Of a stretch of 64,000 bases of DNA, positions 24,486 through 33,785 are shown piece after piece. Source of the DNA: Actinomycetaceae bacterium (lineage in GTDB: Bacteria; Actinomycetota; Actinomycetes; Actinomycetales; Actinomycetaceae); the NCBI GenBank assembly GCA_030532405.1, contig JAUNLF010000001.1, forward strand, positions 1 to 64,000, in the 5' to 3' direction. Below the pieces are notes generated by a model that was not told the origin of the DNA, did no database searches, and worked only from the letters and a program-made list of their open reading frames with translations. A program made the translations under genes and the position numbers. The stretch's first letter is position 1. Each line of letters starts with the position of its first letter.

Positions 24486-27128
24486 GTGAGTAAAAAACGA
24501 CTTCTGGTTCTTGACGGACATTCGATGGCTTTCCGCGCGTTCTACGCGTTGCCCGTGGAAAGTTTTGTAACTTCGACCGGGCAGAACACGAACGCCGTGT
24601 ACGGGTTCGTGTCGATGCTCGTGAAAATGCTTGAGGACTACCAGCCAACCCACCTGTTGGCCGCGTTTGACGCGTCCGCGAAGTCGTTTAGGAATGAAGA
24701 ATACGAGGATTACAAGGCGGGGCGTGCGAAAACTCCGGAGGAGTTCAAGGGCCAGGTGCCGCTCATTCAAGACGTTTTGAAGAAGATGGGCGTGCAGATT
24801 GTTGTGAAAGAGGGGATCGAGGCCGATGACGTCCTCGCGACCATCGCTACAACTGCGGAAGCTGACGGCATGGAGGTGTTCTTGGCCTCCGGTGACCGCG
24901 ACACGTTCCAACTGGTCACGCAGAACACGACCGTGATTTACCCGGGCCGCTCCCCGTCGGACTTGCGCCTGATGGACCCCGCGGCCGTTGAAGAACGCTA
25001 CGGGGTCACGCCTGAGCGTTACCCGCACCTAGCCGCCCTCGTTGGCGAATCTGCAGACAACTTGCCCGGCGTTCCGGGTGTTGGTGAAAAGACCGCGGCG
25101 CAGTGGTTGAAAAAATATGACGGTCTTGAGGGCGTGATTGCACACGCGGACGACATCGGTGGAAAGCGCGGTGAGGCGCTGCGCGAGCACCTTGACGATG
25201 TGCGTCGAAACCGGAAGCTGAACCACCTGTTGCGCGATGTTGAGCTCGATGTGACTTTGGATGACCTGGAGCGTCAGCCGGTGGATCGTAACGGGTTGGA
25301 AGAACTATTTGATTCCCTGGAGTTCTCTACGCTTCGAAACCGCGTGTTCAAAATCGACGTGGGGGAGGGCGACGAGGAAGAAGAAGCTCCCGAAGCCCTG
25401 GAGGTTGAAACAGCCGAATACCCACAAGTTTCGGTAGGACAGTGGGCGAAGGATCTGGACGCGGACGAGCCTTTGGCGATGCTAATTTCGGAGGCCGGAA
25501 GTGACATCGGCAGCATCGTGCTGTACTCGGCGGGGCGCGCCCTCATCGTGGACCCGGCAAACCTGGATGCCGATGGGGAAGAGGAACTCAACGAGCTGTT
25601 TGCGTCCTCGAACAGGATTGTCGCCCACGAAGCCAAACGAGCCCGCCACATGCTGGACGCGCGTGGACTTGAACTTGGGGACGTTTGGTTCGAGGTCGAA
25701 CTGGCCGCCTACCTGCTTCGCCCCGATCAGCGCGGCTACCAGATTCCAGCGCTCTCACGCCGCTACCTGGACCGCAGCGTGGAGCAAGACTCGAACGACG
25801 GCCAAATGTCGTTGCTTGAGGATCACAGCGTCAAGGTCGCGCAGGCCCAGGCTCTAGCGGACCTGGTAAAGCCGATGCGCAAGGCACTGGACGAGCAGGG
25901 CGCCCTCGAACTGTATAAAGACATGGAGCTTCCGATCCAAAAGGTCCTGTGGAAGATGGAACACCTGGGCATCGGGGCGGACCGCGAAGCGCTGGAACGC
26001 ATGTCCAAGGATCTGGATGACCAGGTGAATCACGCGGCCCAGCAGGCGTACGAAGTCATCGGGCACGAAGTGAATCTGTCTAGTCCAAAGCAGCTGCAAA
26101 CTGTTTTGTTTGAAGAGCTGGACATGCCGAAGACCAAGAAGACGAAGACGGGCTACACGACGAATGCGGAAGCCCTGCAGGGCCTATTCGTACAGACCGA
26201 GCACCCGTTCCTCGCGCACCTGCTTGAACACCGCGACAAGATCAAACTGCGTCAAACCGTTGACGGACTAATCTCCTCAATCGCGCCGGATAACCGGATC
26301 CACACCACGTTCCAACAGACGATTGCGGCAACCGGCCGGCTTTCGTCCACGGATCCGAACTTGCAAAACATTCCCGCGCGCACCGAGGACGGGCTGAAGA
26401 TCCGCGACGGTTTCGTACCCGGAGAGGGCTTCGACAACCTGCTGACCGCGGACTACTCACAGATTGAAATGCGGATCATGGCGCACATGTCGGGCGATGA
26501 GGCGCTGATCGAGGCGTTCAACTCGGGGGAGGACCTTCACCGCACTATGGCGTCCATGGTGTTCCACGTTCCCGTTGAAGAGGTCGATTCCACGCTGCGC
26601 AGTCGAATTAAGGCCACTTCCTACGGTTTGGCATACGGCCTATCCGCCTACGGTCTTTCCCAACAGCTAGGCATAGGTGTGCCCGAGGCGAGCGAACTGC
26701 GGGATAAGTACTTCGAACGGTTCGGCGGGGTTCGCGACTTCCTAGACGGGGTTGTGGACCGCGCGCGCAAGTCCGGCTACACCGAGTCTTTGCTGGGCAG
26801 GCGCCGCTACCTGCCTGACCTGAACGCGTCCAACCGGCAGCGCCGAGCAATGGCGGAGCGCGCCGCACTGAATGCCCCCATTCAAGGGTCGGCCGCGGAC
26901 ATCATCAAGATCGCGATGATTGACCTGGATCGCAAGCTAACGCAGGCCGGCCTCGACTCGCGCATGCTACTGCAAGTCCACGACGAGTTGATCCTCGAAA
27001 TCAAGGATTCCGAGACCCAACAAATCCGCGAACTAGTTGCCGACGCCATGGGGAACGCCATCGAGTTAGACGTGCCCCTGGACGTGTCCATGGGTATCGG
27101 CAAAACGTGGAGGGTGGCCGCGCACTAA
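24486..27128 (+). CDS. polA: DNA polymerase I
   Basis: Gap-filling polymerase for excision repair and Okazaki fragment processing, 880 residues. The N-terminal 5' nuclease (residues 1-290) has LLVLDGHSMAFRAFYALP, GIEADDVLATIA, ASGDRDTFQLV and the helix-3-turn ESADNLPGVPGVGEKTA. The middle 3'-5' exonuclease-like domain lacks the catalytic acidic residues (LAMLISEAGSD in place of the usual FDTET motif), so proofreading is probably absent. The polymerase domain has motif A DYSQIEMR, the O-helix with Tyr713 (ATSYGLAYG, where E. coli has Phe762) and motif C VHDEL. Tyr at that position is typical of actinobacterial Pol I and lowers discrimination against dideoxynucleotides. Leaderless GTG start. 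Confidence 0.97.
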   Translation: MSKKRLLVLDGHSMAFRAFYALPVESFVTSTGQNTNAVYGFVSMLVKMLEDYQPTHLLAAFDASAKSFRNEEYEDYKAGRAKTPEEFKGQVPLIQDVLKKMGVQIVVKEGIEADDVLATIATTAEADGMEVFLASGDRDTFQLVTQNTTVIYPGRSPSDLRLMDPAAVEERYGVTPERYPHLAALVGESADNLPGVPGVGEKTAAQWLKKYDGLEGVIAHADDIGGKRGEALREHLDDVRRNRKLNHLLRDVELDVTLDDLERQPVDRNGLEELFDSLEFSTLRNRVFKIDVGEGDEEEEAPEALEVETAEYPQVSVGQWAKDLDADEPLAMLISEAGSDIGSIVLYSAGRALIVDPANLDADGEEELNELFASSNRIVAHEAKRARHMLDARGLELGDVWFEVELAAYLLRPDQRGYQIPALSRRYLDRSVEQDSNDGQMSLLEDHSVKVAQAQALADLVKPMRKALDEQGALELYKDMELPIQKVLWKMEHLGIGADREALERMSKDLDDQVNHAAQQAYEVIGHEVNLSSPKQLQTVLFEELDMPKTKKTKTGYTTNAEALQGLFVQTEHPFLAHLLEHRDKIKLRQTVDGLISSIAPDNRIHTTFQQTIAATGRLSSTDPNLQNIPARTEDGLKIRDGFVPGEGFDNLLTADYSQIEMRIMAHMSGDEALIEAFNSGEDLHRTMASMVFHVPVEEVDSTLRSRIKATSYGLAYGLSAYGLSQQLGIGVPEASELRDKYFERFGGVRDFLDGVVDRARKSGYTESLLGRRRYLPDLNASNRQRRAMAERAALNAPIQGSAADIIKIAMIDLDRKLTQAGLDSRMLLQVHDELILEIKDSETQQIRELVADAMGNAIELDVPLDVSMGIGKTWRVAAH

Positions 27129-27309
27129 GCATTTACCTGCAACGCCCTCGGTCCATTTCGGCATCAAACTGGATAGAAGCTGAAAATGCGACCAATCTCT
27201 CTTTGTTTTGAGAGCATGCGGGCTGGTATTTGCATGGATAAACACTGATAGCATTGATAACGCTGTGCTTATTCAAGTACAGTCATAGCCGTGCATGCGC
27301 ACGACTATT

Positions 27310-27337
27310 TTGTCCATATTGTCCACTACTAGATAAT
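27310..27337 (+). promoter_or_regulatory. Probable promoter of rpsA
   Basis: TTGTCC (27310-27315) and GATAAT (27332-27337) are 16 bp apart, 23 bp ahead of the rpsA ATG. A second TTGTCC lies at 27319-27324. The 230-nt polA-rpsA gap holds no other structure that I can see. Confidence 0.45.
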
Positions 27338-27360
27338 CCGTATTCGGGGAACCAAACTTT

Positions 27361-28806
27361 ATGACCAACTCACCCCAGCAGCCCGAGCAGGTTGCAGTCA
27401 ACGACATCGGATCCGAAGAGGATCTGCTCGCCGCTATCGACGAGACCATTAAGTACTTCAAGGAAGGCGACATTGTCGAAGGCTCTGTCGTCAAGGTTGA
27501 CCGCGATGAGGTCCTGCTCGACATCGGTTACAAGACCGAGGGCGTTATTCTTTCGCGCGAACTTTCAATCAAGCACGACGTCGATCCCGATGACGTCGTA
27601 GAGGTTGGAGATCAGATTGAGGCTCTTGTCCTTCAGATGGAGGACAAGGAAGGCCGTTTGCTTCTATCGAAGAAGCGTGCTCAGTACGAGCGTGCCTGGG
27701 GCACGATCGAGAAGGTCAAGGAAGAGGACGGCGTCGTCACCGGTACCGTCATCGAGGTCGTCAAGGGCGGCCTGATCCTCGACATCGGACTTCGTGGCTT
27801 CCTGCCCGCATCTTTGGTTGAGATGCGTCGCGTTCGCGACCTGCAGCCGTACATCGGCCGCGAGGTCGAGGCTAAGATCATTGAGCTCGACAAGAACCGC
27901 AACAACGTCGTCCTGTCTCGCCGCGCATGGCTTGAGCAGACGCAGTCTGAGGTTCGCACCAACTTCCTCAACACCCTTCAGAAGGGTCAGGTTCGTTCCG
28001 GCGTTGTCTCCTCGATCGTTAACTTCGGTGCGTTCGTTGATCTTGGCGGCGTTGACGGCCTCGTCCACGTTTCTGAGCTTTCTTGGAAGCACATCGACCA
28101 CCCGTCTGAGGTTGTTGAGGTTGGCGACGAGGTAACCGTTGAGGTTCTCGACGTCGACATGAACCGTGAGCGCGTCTCCCTGTCGCTTAAGGCTACGCAG
28201 GAAGATCCGTGGCAGGCGTTTGCTCGTATCCACGCTATCGGCCAGGTTGTGCCGGGTAAGGTTACGAAGCTCGTTCCGTTCGGCGCATTCGTTCGCGTTG
28301 AGGACGGTATCGAGGGCCTCGTCCACATCTCCGAGCTCGCACAGCGTCACATTGATGCTCCGGAGCAGGTCGTCAAGGTTGGCGACGAGGTCTTCGTCAA
28401 GATCATCGACATTGACCTTGAGCGTCGCCGCATCTCGCTGTCGCTGAAGCAGGCGAACGAGGGCGTGGACCCGAACTCGCAGGACTTCGACCCGTCGCTG
28501 TACGGCATGGCTGCCGAGTACGACGAGAACGGCAACTACAAGTACCCCGAGGGCTTCGATCCGGAGACCCAGGAGTGGATGGAAGGCTACGACGAGCAGC
28601 GCATCGCTTGGGAGTCTCAGTACGCTCAGGCTCAGGCTCGTTGGGAGGCCCACAAGGCTCAGGTTGCTCGCGCACTCGAAGAGGACGCAGAGTCCGCTCC
28701 GAAGATCGAAGAGCAGGCTTCTTACTCGACCCCGGTCGAGTCGGAAGGCACTCTCGCATCGGACGAGGCACTCGCAGCACTTCGCGAGAAGCTGACGAAC
28801 AACTAA
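27361..28806 (+). CDS. rpsA: 30S ribosomal protein S1
   Basis: Binds mRNA at the small subunit during initiation and also takes part in trans-translation. It is 481 residues with four S1 OB-fold domains, starting near residues 35, 122, 209 and 294, each with the G-x-V-(V/S)...F-G-A-F-V pattern in the last two. This is the actinobacterial four-domain form, not the six-domain enterobacterial one. The C-terminal 120 residues are acidic and likely disordered. Codon use is extremely biased (GAG, GTT, CGT), as expected for a highly expressed ribosomal gene. The start has only a weak Shine-Dalgarno sequence (GGGGAA). Confidence 0.97.
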   Translation: MTNSPQQPEQVAVNDIGSEEDLLAAIDETIKYFKEGDIVEGSVVKVDRDEVLLDIGYKTEGVILSRELSIKHDVDPDDVVEVGDQIEALVLQMEDKEGRLLLSKKRAQYERAWGTIEKVKEEDGVVTGTVIEVVKGGLILDIGLRGFLPASLVEMRRVRDLQPYIGREVEAKIIELDKNRNNVVLSRRAWLEQTQSEVRTNFLNTLQKGQVRSGVVSSIVNFGAFVDLGGVDGLVHVSELSWKHIDHPSEVVEVGDEVTVEVLDVDMNRERVSLSLKATQEDPWQAFARIHAIGQVVPGKVTKLVPFGAFVRVEDGIEGLVHISELAQRHIDAPEQVVKVGDEVFVKIIDIDLERRRISLSLKQANEGVDPNSQDFDPSLYGMAAEYDENGNYKYPEGFDPETQEWMEGYDEQRIAWESQYAQAQARWEAHKAQVARALEEDAESAPKIEEQASYSTPVESEGTLASDEALAALREKLTNN

Positions 28807-28829
28807 ACAGCTTGAACTAAGTTCGAGAT

Positions 28830-28859
28830 AGTGGCCGAGTGGGAAACCACTCGGCCACT
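28830..28859 (+). terminator. Terminator of rpsA
   Basis: A 13-bp stem (AGTGGCCGAGTGG with its complement) closes on a GAAA tetraloop at 28843-28846. Confidence 0.85.
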
Positions 28860-28864
28860 TCGCG

Positions 28865-28870
28865 TATGGT
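28865..28870 (+). promoter_or_regulatory. -10 box TATGGT, leaderless start of coaE
   Basis: TATGGT is followed by 6 nt and the ATG at 28877. Confidence 0.5.
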
Positions 28871-28876
28871 GAAGCT

Positions 28877-29569
28877 ATGCCACAGATCGTGATTTCACAC
28901 GGGGACGCCCGCGCAATAGTTGACCTGCCGATTGAACAGTCAGGCAGTGTACCAACCGAGCTTGCCGCCACTGATCGCCCTCTTTGGATTGGACTTTCCG
29001 GCGGGATTGGGGCCGGAAAATCAACTGTTACGGCAACGTGGGAAAAGATGGGGGCCACGATCGCGGACGCCGACGAGATCGGGCGTGAACTCATGCAGCC
29101 GGGCACGGAAAGCCTAGCCGCAGTCGTGCAGCGATTTGGTGAACAGATCGCACCGGGTGGAGTTTTGGACCGAGCTGGCCTTGCCAAAATCGTTTTTTCC
29201 AACGAGGACGCGCTGGCGGATCTGAATGCGTTGATGCACCCGCGAATCCGAGCGCGCGCATTAGAAATCCTCCAATCCGCAAAACCCGGCGGCCTTGGAG
29301 TTTACGACGCCGCGATTCTGATCGAAGCGAAAATGACCAACATGGTCGACGCCGTCGCAATCGTCGTGGCCGATGAGGAGCAACGCGTCGAGAGACTCGT
29401 ATCCATTCGTGGCATGAGCGAAGATGACGCCCGGCGTCGGATCGCCAACCAGATGAGCGACGAGCAGCGCCGGCCGCACGCCAGCATCGTCCTCGAAAAT
29501 CATGGAACAATCGCAGATTTAGAGGCCGTTGCCCGCGAAGTTTACACGCTTCTTATCGGCCAAAGATAG
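28877..29569 (+). CDS. coaE: Dephospho-CoA kinase with N-terminal extension
   Basis: Phosphorylates dephospho-CoA, the last step of coenzyme A synthesis. It is 230 residues. The P-loop GGIGAGKST follows about 38 residues of extra sequence (MPQIVISHGDARAIVDLP...) not found in typical CoaE, which begins one strand before the P-loop. The leaderless -10 box at 28865 supports the longer form. Other kinase segments are DADEIGRELMQPG, the HPRIRARALE helix, and VVADEEQRVERLVSIRGMS. It lacks the C-terminal GrpB-like domain fused in mycobacterial CoaE. It lies between rpsA and uvrB, the usual actinobacterial order apart from the inserted GMC gene. Confidence 0.93.
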   Translation: MPQIVISHGDARAIVDLPIEQSGSVPTELAATDRPLWIGLSGGIGAGKSTVTATWEKMGATIADADEIGRELMQPGTESLAAVVQRFGEQIAPGGVLDRAGLAKIVFSNEDALADLNALMHPRIRARALEILQSAKPGGLGVYDAAILIEAKMTNMVDAVAIVVADEEQRVERLVSIRGMSEDDARRRIANQMSDEQRRPHASIVLENHGTIADLEAVAREVYTLLIGQR

Positions 29570-29584
29570 TGAGCGTAACTTGAT

Positions 29585-29613
29585 TTGTCTGAGAGTGCAC
29601 TGACGAATAGAAA
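29585..29613 (+). promoter_or_regulatory. Possible promoter of the GMC oxidoreductase gene
   Basis: TTGTCT (29585-29590) and TAGAAA (29608-29613) are 17 bp apart. This gives a leader of about 110 nt, unlike the leaderless genes around it. Confidence 0.35.
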
Positions 29614-29693
29614 AATTGCCAGTGAGTGCAGTAGTTGTCTCACTTGAGTTATCGGTCGTTACTTCCTTCATACAGTCGGTACCACTGACGAAT
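29598..29693 (+). repeat. Direct repeat CACTGACGAAT upstream of the GMC gene
   Basis: CACTGACGAAT occurs at 29598-29608, overlapping the proposed -10, and at 29683-29693, 85 bp apart. It may be a regulator site or a trace of insertion. Confidence 0.5.
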
Positions 29694-29728
29694 CGTACCC
29701 ACAGAGAAGTGGGATTCAAGGAGGAAAG

Positions 29729-31261
29729 ATGACGTCACATATTGTCGTAATTGGAGCTGGCTCCGCAGGTTCAATAATTTCGCGCAGGCTAGTGGATGCG
29801 GGGCACAAAGTCACACTTCTGGAAGCTGGAAATCACGATATAAATCCTGCAATTCACTCAATTCACCGTATGGGTGAACTGTGGCATACAACTGAAGACT
29901 GGGATTACTACACCGTTCCACAACCAAACGCTAATAACCGACGTCTTCACCTTCCCAGAGGGCGAGTACTTGGTGGATCGCACGCCTTGAATGCAACCAT
30001 CTGGGTACGTGGATCTCACGCAGATTACGATCGTTGGGCTGATATGGGAGCAGAGGGCTGGAGCTGGTCCGATGTCGAGCCGTATTTCGTCAAGATTGAA
30101 AACTACGAGGGTCCTGAAGCGATGGAAGGCGATGAGCGTGGCAAGGATGGTTTGCTCGACGTTATTGCCGATTACGACTTGAGTCCTGTACACCAGGCAA
30201 TTCAGGACTCGGCTTTAGAAGCGGGGCTTGACTTAAACGTTGATTACAATTCGGGTACTAGTGAAGGCTTCTCGAAGATGCAAGTTAATCTTCGCAATGG
30301 AAAGCGCTTTAATACGTGGATGGCGTATGCCAAGCCGATCCTAGACAATGAAAACTTCGACGTTATAACCGGCGCTCATGTATCTGAACTGATAATCGAG
30401 AGTAGTGTAGCTGTCGGAGTTCGCTATCTCAGAAATAACGAGCTAGTTGAGCTTAGGGCGGACCGTGTCGTACTAGCCGCAGGGGCGCTTGACTCTCCCG
30501 CGTTGCTCATGAGGTCTGGTATTGGCCCAGCAGAGCACTTGGAAGACGTTGGGGTTAACGTAGTTCTCGATGCGCCGGGAGTGGGTGAGAACCTGCACGA
30601 TCACTATTTGGTGCCGGTAATTGCTGAAGCCACCGAGCGAGAGATTGAGCCTCCGTCTGAAGGAATATCTGTTGCACAGACGCATTGGTTCGCATATTCG
30701 CGAAATGATATCGAAAGCCCTGATACTCAGCCCCTCAATTTTGCGGTTCCGATGTATCAAGATGGCATGAGTGGTCCAAGCAATGCCTTTACGTTGCAGG
30801 CCGGTGTCGTGGGAACTCGATCGAGGGGAACTCTGCGACTGTCTGGACCGAATCTTACAGACCCGATTCAGATTGATCTTGGCGTTCTCACGGACAAAGC
30901 TGACGAGGATGCAATGCTATTCTCTCTGCGTCAGTGTCGCGAGATCATCCGTACGGGAACACTAACAAATGACTGGGGAGCAAAAGAGATTTATCCAGGT
31001 GAAGAAGTCCAGAGCGAGGAAGCTGAGCGGGAGTACATCCGAAATACAATTATTACCTACCATCACCAGGTCGGAACTTGCCGTATGGGGGTGGATGAAC
31101 TGGCGCCAGTAGACCCGAAGTTAAGGTTGCGAGGCATTGAAAATATTTACGTGGCAGACGCTTCTGTAATGCCGGTAGTGCCAAGTGGCAACACCAATGC
31201 TCCAACCTGCATGATTGCGGAACGTGCAGCTGACTTCATAATCGAAGATTTGGGAGCGTAG
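29729..31261 (+). CDS. GMC-family FAD oxidoreductase (choline/alcohol dehydrogenase-like)
   Basis: A flavoenzyme of 510 residues. The FAD fold opens with [18 protein letters not shown] and LLEAG. The GMC signatures follow: [19 protein letters not shown] (PS00623 region) and [16 protein letters not shown]. The C-terminal part has the catalytic His in [12 protein letters not shown] and the closing [19 protein letters not shown]. It should oxidise an alcohol or polyol; the substrate (choline, glucose or other) is not predictable. GGAGG lies 6 nt ahead of the ATG. The gene is visibly more AT-rich, with codons such as GAT, AAT and ATT common, and interrupts the coaE-uvrB order. Both features suggest acquisition by transfer. 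Confidence 0.88.
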   Translation: MTSHIVVIGAGSAGSIISRRLVDAGHKVTLLEAGNHDINPAIHSIHRMGELWHTTEDWDYYTVPQPNANNRRLHLPRGRVLGGSHALNATIWVRGSHADYDRWADMGAEGWSWSDVEPYFVKIENYEGPEAMEGDERGKDGLLDVIADYDLSPVHQAIQDSALEAGLDLNVDYNSGTSEGFSKMQVNLRNGKRFNTWMAYAKPILDNENFDVITGAHVSELIIESSVAVGVRYLRNNELVELRADRVVLAAGALDSPALLMRSGIGPAEHLEDVGVNVVLDAPGVGENLHDHYLVPVIAEATEREIEPPSEGISVAQTHWFAYSRNDIESPDTQPLNFAVPMYQDGMSGPSNAFTLQAGVVGTRSRGTLRLSGPNLTDPIQIDLGVLTDKADEDAMLFSLRQCREIIRTGTLTNDWGAKEIYPGEEVQSEEAEREYIRNTIITYHHQVGTCRMGVDELAPVDPKLRLRGIENIYVADASVMPVVPSGNTNAPTCMIAERAADFIIEDLGA

Positions 31262-31269
31262 CGAAGGCT

Positions 31270-31302
31270 GTGTGCGCGGCGGTTTTTCCGTCGCGCGCAC
31301 AC
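31270..31302 (+). terminator. Terminator of the GMC gene
   Basis: GTGTGCGCG (31270-31278) pairs with CGCGCACAC (31294-31302), with an inner CGG-TTTTT-CCG. It lies within the longest possible uvrB reading frame, a further reason to start uvrB downstream. Confidence 0.75.
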
Positions 31303-31334
31303 CTTACAATCTGCTGGTTGGTGGGGCTTCGGCT

Positions 31335-31340
31335 TAGACT
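31335..31340 (+). promoter_or_regulatory. -10 box TAGACT, leaderless start of uvrB
   Basis: TAGACT is followed by 7 nt and the ATG at 31348. Confidence 0.6.
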
Positions 31341-31347
31341 AGGGGAT

Positions 31348-33432
31348 ATGGATAGCCAGTCAGTAGTTCGTCAGGAAGCTCCATTCGAGGTTGTTTCAGA
31401 GTTTTCGCCATCGGGCGATCAGCCGCACGCGATTTGCGAACTGACCGAGCGCATTAACGCTGGCGAAAAAGACATCGTCTTACTGGGCGCGACCGGTACG
31501 GGTAAGTCGGCGACCGCCGCGTGGCTCATTGAACAGGTGCAACGCCCCACGCTACTGATGGCGCCGAACAAGACGCTCGCCGCGCAGCTGGCCGCGGAAC
31601 TACGCCAGCTACTGCCAAATAACGCGGTTGAATACTTCGTGTCGTACTACGACTACTACCAGCCCGAAGCGTACGTTCCGCAGACGGACACGTATATCGA
31701 AAAAGACTCCTCGATTAATGATGAGGTTGAGCGCCTTCGCCACTCGGCCACGAACTCGCTGTTAACGCGGCGCGACACGGTGGTCGTGTCGTCAGTGTCT
31801 TGTATCTACGGCCTTGGTACTCCCGAAGAGTACGTTGCCCGCATGGTTGAACTGCAGGTAGGCATGCAAGTGGAGCGCGACGACCTGCTACGCGCGTTCG
31901 TGAACATGCAGTACGCGCGCAACGACATGGCGTTCACCCGCGGCACGTTCCGCGTGCGCGGCGACACGATCGAGATCATCCCCGTGTACGAAGAGCTCGC
32001 GATCCGCATTGAAATGTTCGGCGACGAGATCGACGCCCTCGCATACCTTCATCCCCTCACCGGCGATTTAATTCGCGAGGTCGACCACGCCTACCTGTTC
32101 CCCGCATCCCACTACGTTGCGGGCGTCGAACGTATGAAGCGCGCTTTGCAAACCATTGAGGAAGAGCTCGAAGAACGGGTCGCGTGGTTTGAAAAACAGG
32201 GCAAACTACTCGAAGCGCAGCGCCTGCGCATGCGCACGACGTACGACCTGGAAATGATGCGCGAAATCGGCACCGCGTCCGGCATCGAGAACTACTCGCG
32301 CCACATTGACGGCCGCGGGCCCGGCACACCTCCACACACGTTGCTCGACTATTTCCCCGACGACTTCTTGCTGATCATCGACGAGTCTCACGTAACCGTC
32401 CCGCAGATCGGCGCCATGTTTGAGGGCGATATGTCGCGCAAACGCACGCTCGTGGATCACGGTTTCCGCCTGCCCTCCGCGATGGACAACCGCCCACTGA
32501 AGTGGGACGAGTTCCTAGAGCGCATCGGCCAAACCGTGTACATGTCCGCAACACCCGGGCCGTACGAGCTCGCGCAGTCCAGCGGCGTGGTTGAGCAGAT
32601 CATTCGCCCAACGGGCTTGGTTGACCCCAAGATCGTTGTGAAGCCGACCAAGGGTCAGATTGACGACCTCCTGGACGAAGTAAATACGCGCGTGGAGCGA
32701 AACGAACGCGTTCTGGTGACCACGCTGACAAAGCGAATGGCGGAAGACCTCACGGACTACCTGGCGGCCAGGGGAGTGCGAGTGGAGTACCTGCACTCCG
32801 ATGTTGACACGCTGCGACGCGTGGAGTTGTTGCGCGAACTGCGGCAAGGCAAGTTCGACGTGCTGGTCGGCATTAACCTGTTGCGTGAGGGCCTGGACTT
32901 GCCGGAAGTCTCGCTGGTTTCAATCCTGGACGCGGACAAGGAAGGCTTCCTACGTTCCACACGTTCACTGATTCAGACGATTGGCCGCGCCGCGCGTAAC
33001 GTTGCCGGCGAGGTCCACATGTACGCGGACAACATTACCGACTCCATGCGGCAGGCGATCGACGAGACGGAACGCCGCCGCGAAAAGCAGATCGCCTACA
33101 ACGAAGAACACGGCATCGACCCGCAACCACTTCGCAAGAAGATTCAAGACGTCACCGACATGCTTGCGCGCGAAGACATCGACACCAAACAGTTGTTGGA
33201 GGGCGGCTACCGCAAGTCCGTTGCCGACGCTCGCAAAGCCGGGGAAGTTCATTTGTCAACGAGGGCGCGGTTGGCTGGCGCCGCGGAAGATGACCTCGCG
33301 GGCCTCATTGAAGAACTCACCGAACAAATGCACCTGGCGGCCGAGGACCTCCAATTCGAAGTTGCCGCCCGCCTTCGCGACGAGCTCAAAGACTTGAAGC
33401 AAGAGCTTCGCCAAATGCGCGCCGCGAACTAA
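31348..33432 (+). CDS. uvrB: Excinuclease ABC subunit B
   Basis: Damage-verifying helicase-like subunit of nucleotide excision repair, loaded by UvrA and joined by UvrC. It is 694 residues from the ATG at 31348. It has Walker [13 protein letters not shown], the beta-hairpin segment [16 protein letters not shown]-like IIDESHVT, motif V/VI in [13 protein letters not shown] and QTIGRAARN, and the C-terminal UVR coiled coil (residues about 650-685, [20 protein letters not shown]) that contacts UvrC. With uvrA at 39.9 kb and uvrC at 57.6 kb the full excinuclease is in this window. Confidence 0.97.
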   Translation: MDSQSVVRQEAPFEVVSEFSPSGDQPHAICELTERINAGEKDIVLLGATGTGKSATAAWLIEQVQRPTLLMAPNKTLAAQLAAELRQLLPNNAVEYFVSYYDYYQPEAYVPQTDTYIEKDSSINDEVERLRHSATNSLLTRRDTVVVSSVSCIYGLGTPEEYVARMVELQVGMQVERDDLLRAFVNMQYARNDMAFTRGTFRVRGDTIEIIPVYEELAIRIEMFGDEIDALAYLHPLTGDLIREVDHAYLFPASHYVAGVERMKRALQTIEEELEERVAWFEKQGKLLEAQRLRMRTTYDLEMMREIGTASGIENYSRHIDGRGPGTPPHTLLDYFPDDFLLIIDESHVTVPQIGAMFEGDMSRKRTLVDHGFRLPSAMDNRPLKWDEFLERIGQTVYMSATPGPYELAQSSGVVEQIIRPTGLVDPKIVVKPTKGQIDDLLDEVNTRVERNERVLVTTLTKRMAEDLTDYLAARGVRVEYLHSDVDTLRRVELLRELRQGKFDVLVGINLLREGLDLPEVSLVSILDADKEGFLRSTRSLIQTIGRAARNVAGEVHMYADNITDSMRQAIDETERRREKQIAYNEEHGIDPQPLRKKIQDVTDMLAREDIDTKQLLEGGYRKSVADARKAGEVHLSTRARLAGAAEDDLAGLIEELTEQMHLAAEDLQFEVAARLRDELKDLKQELRQMRAAN

Positions 33433-33619
33433 GCCACGCCCTCGAACACGAAAAGACGTGGGCGGGTCTGCTACACGCATGGGATGTGGCCGGATAGGCC
33501 ACGCGCGGCGGGTCATACGCGGGCTCGCCACGCACACCGGGCCGGGTTGTGCACAGCTACGCGGTGGGTACGTGTTCCACACCATGGATTTCGAGACTGA
33601 TTATTGCGCGCCGGTTGGA
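33433..33619. other. Non-coding stretch between uvrB and the riboswitch promoter
   Basis: About 190 bp of GC-rich sequence with no convincing gene, strong hairpin or RNA. It includes one copy of CGCCCTC (33437-33443). The remainder of the 350-bp gene gap is the terC riboswitch. Confidence 0.6.
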
Positions 33620-33625
33620 TAGAGT
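33620..33625 (+). promoter_or_regulatory. -10 box TAGAGT of the riboswitch-terC transcript
   Basis: TAGAGT is followed by 6-7 nt and then the first paired base of riboswitch helix P1 (33632), so the RNA would begin at P1. Confidence 0.5.
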
Positions 33626-33631
33626 TAAGGG

Positions 33632-33752
33632 CGTTGGAGGGGAGTACTCCCGCAATTGCAGCATCGTCAACACGGTGGCGTTTCCACCCGGTGTTGCAGC
33701 CGTATTACACTGGCCGCTTGGCCGGTGAATGTGGCGGAGAAGACCTTTGGCG
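33632..33752 (+). promoter_or_regulatory. yybP-ykoY manganese riboswitch ahead of terC
   Basis: Helix P1 is CGTTGGAGG (33632-33640) with CCTTTGGCG (33744-33752), including G-T pairs. It is followed by GGAGTA, completing the conserved GGGGAGTA. The second leg is TGCAGCA (33658-33664) with TGTTGCA (33692-33698). It encloses the conserved 5' loop TCGTCAACAC, a GGTGG-CGTTT-CCACC hairpin and the 3' CGG. These are the loop elements of the yybP-ykoY aptamer, which binds Mn2+, and the 3' end AAGACCTTT also matches. The gene downstream is a TerC-family protein, the classic partner. No expression platform is obvious; with no clear ribosome site, translational control or an alternative helix near 33753-33785 is possible. 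Confidence 0.9.
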
Positions 33753-33785
33753 AAACCTTGTTGGTATAACCGAAAGTCATTTCAA

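Noticed and set aside
27664..29202. 512-codon minus-strand open frame opposite rpsA and coaE
   Set aside because: It arises from the strong codon bias of rpsA on the other strand; both genes there are certain.
31270..31347. Upstream start for uvrB
   Set aside because: It would place the coding start on the terminator hairpin of the preceding gene and ahead of the -10 box at 31335.
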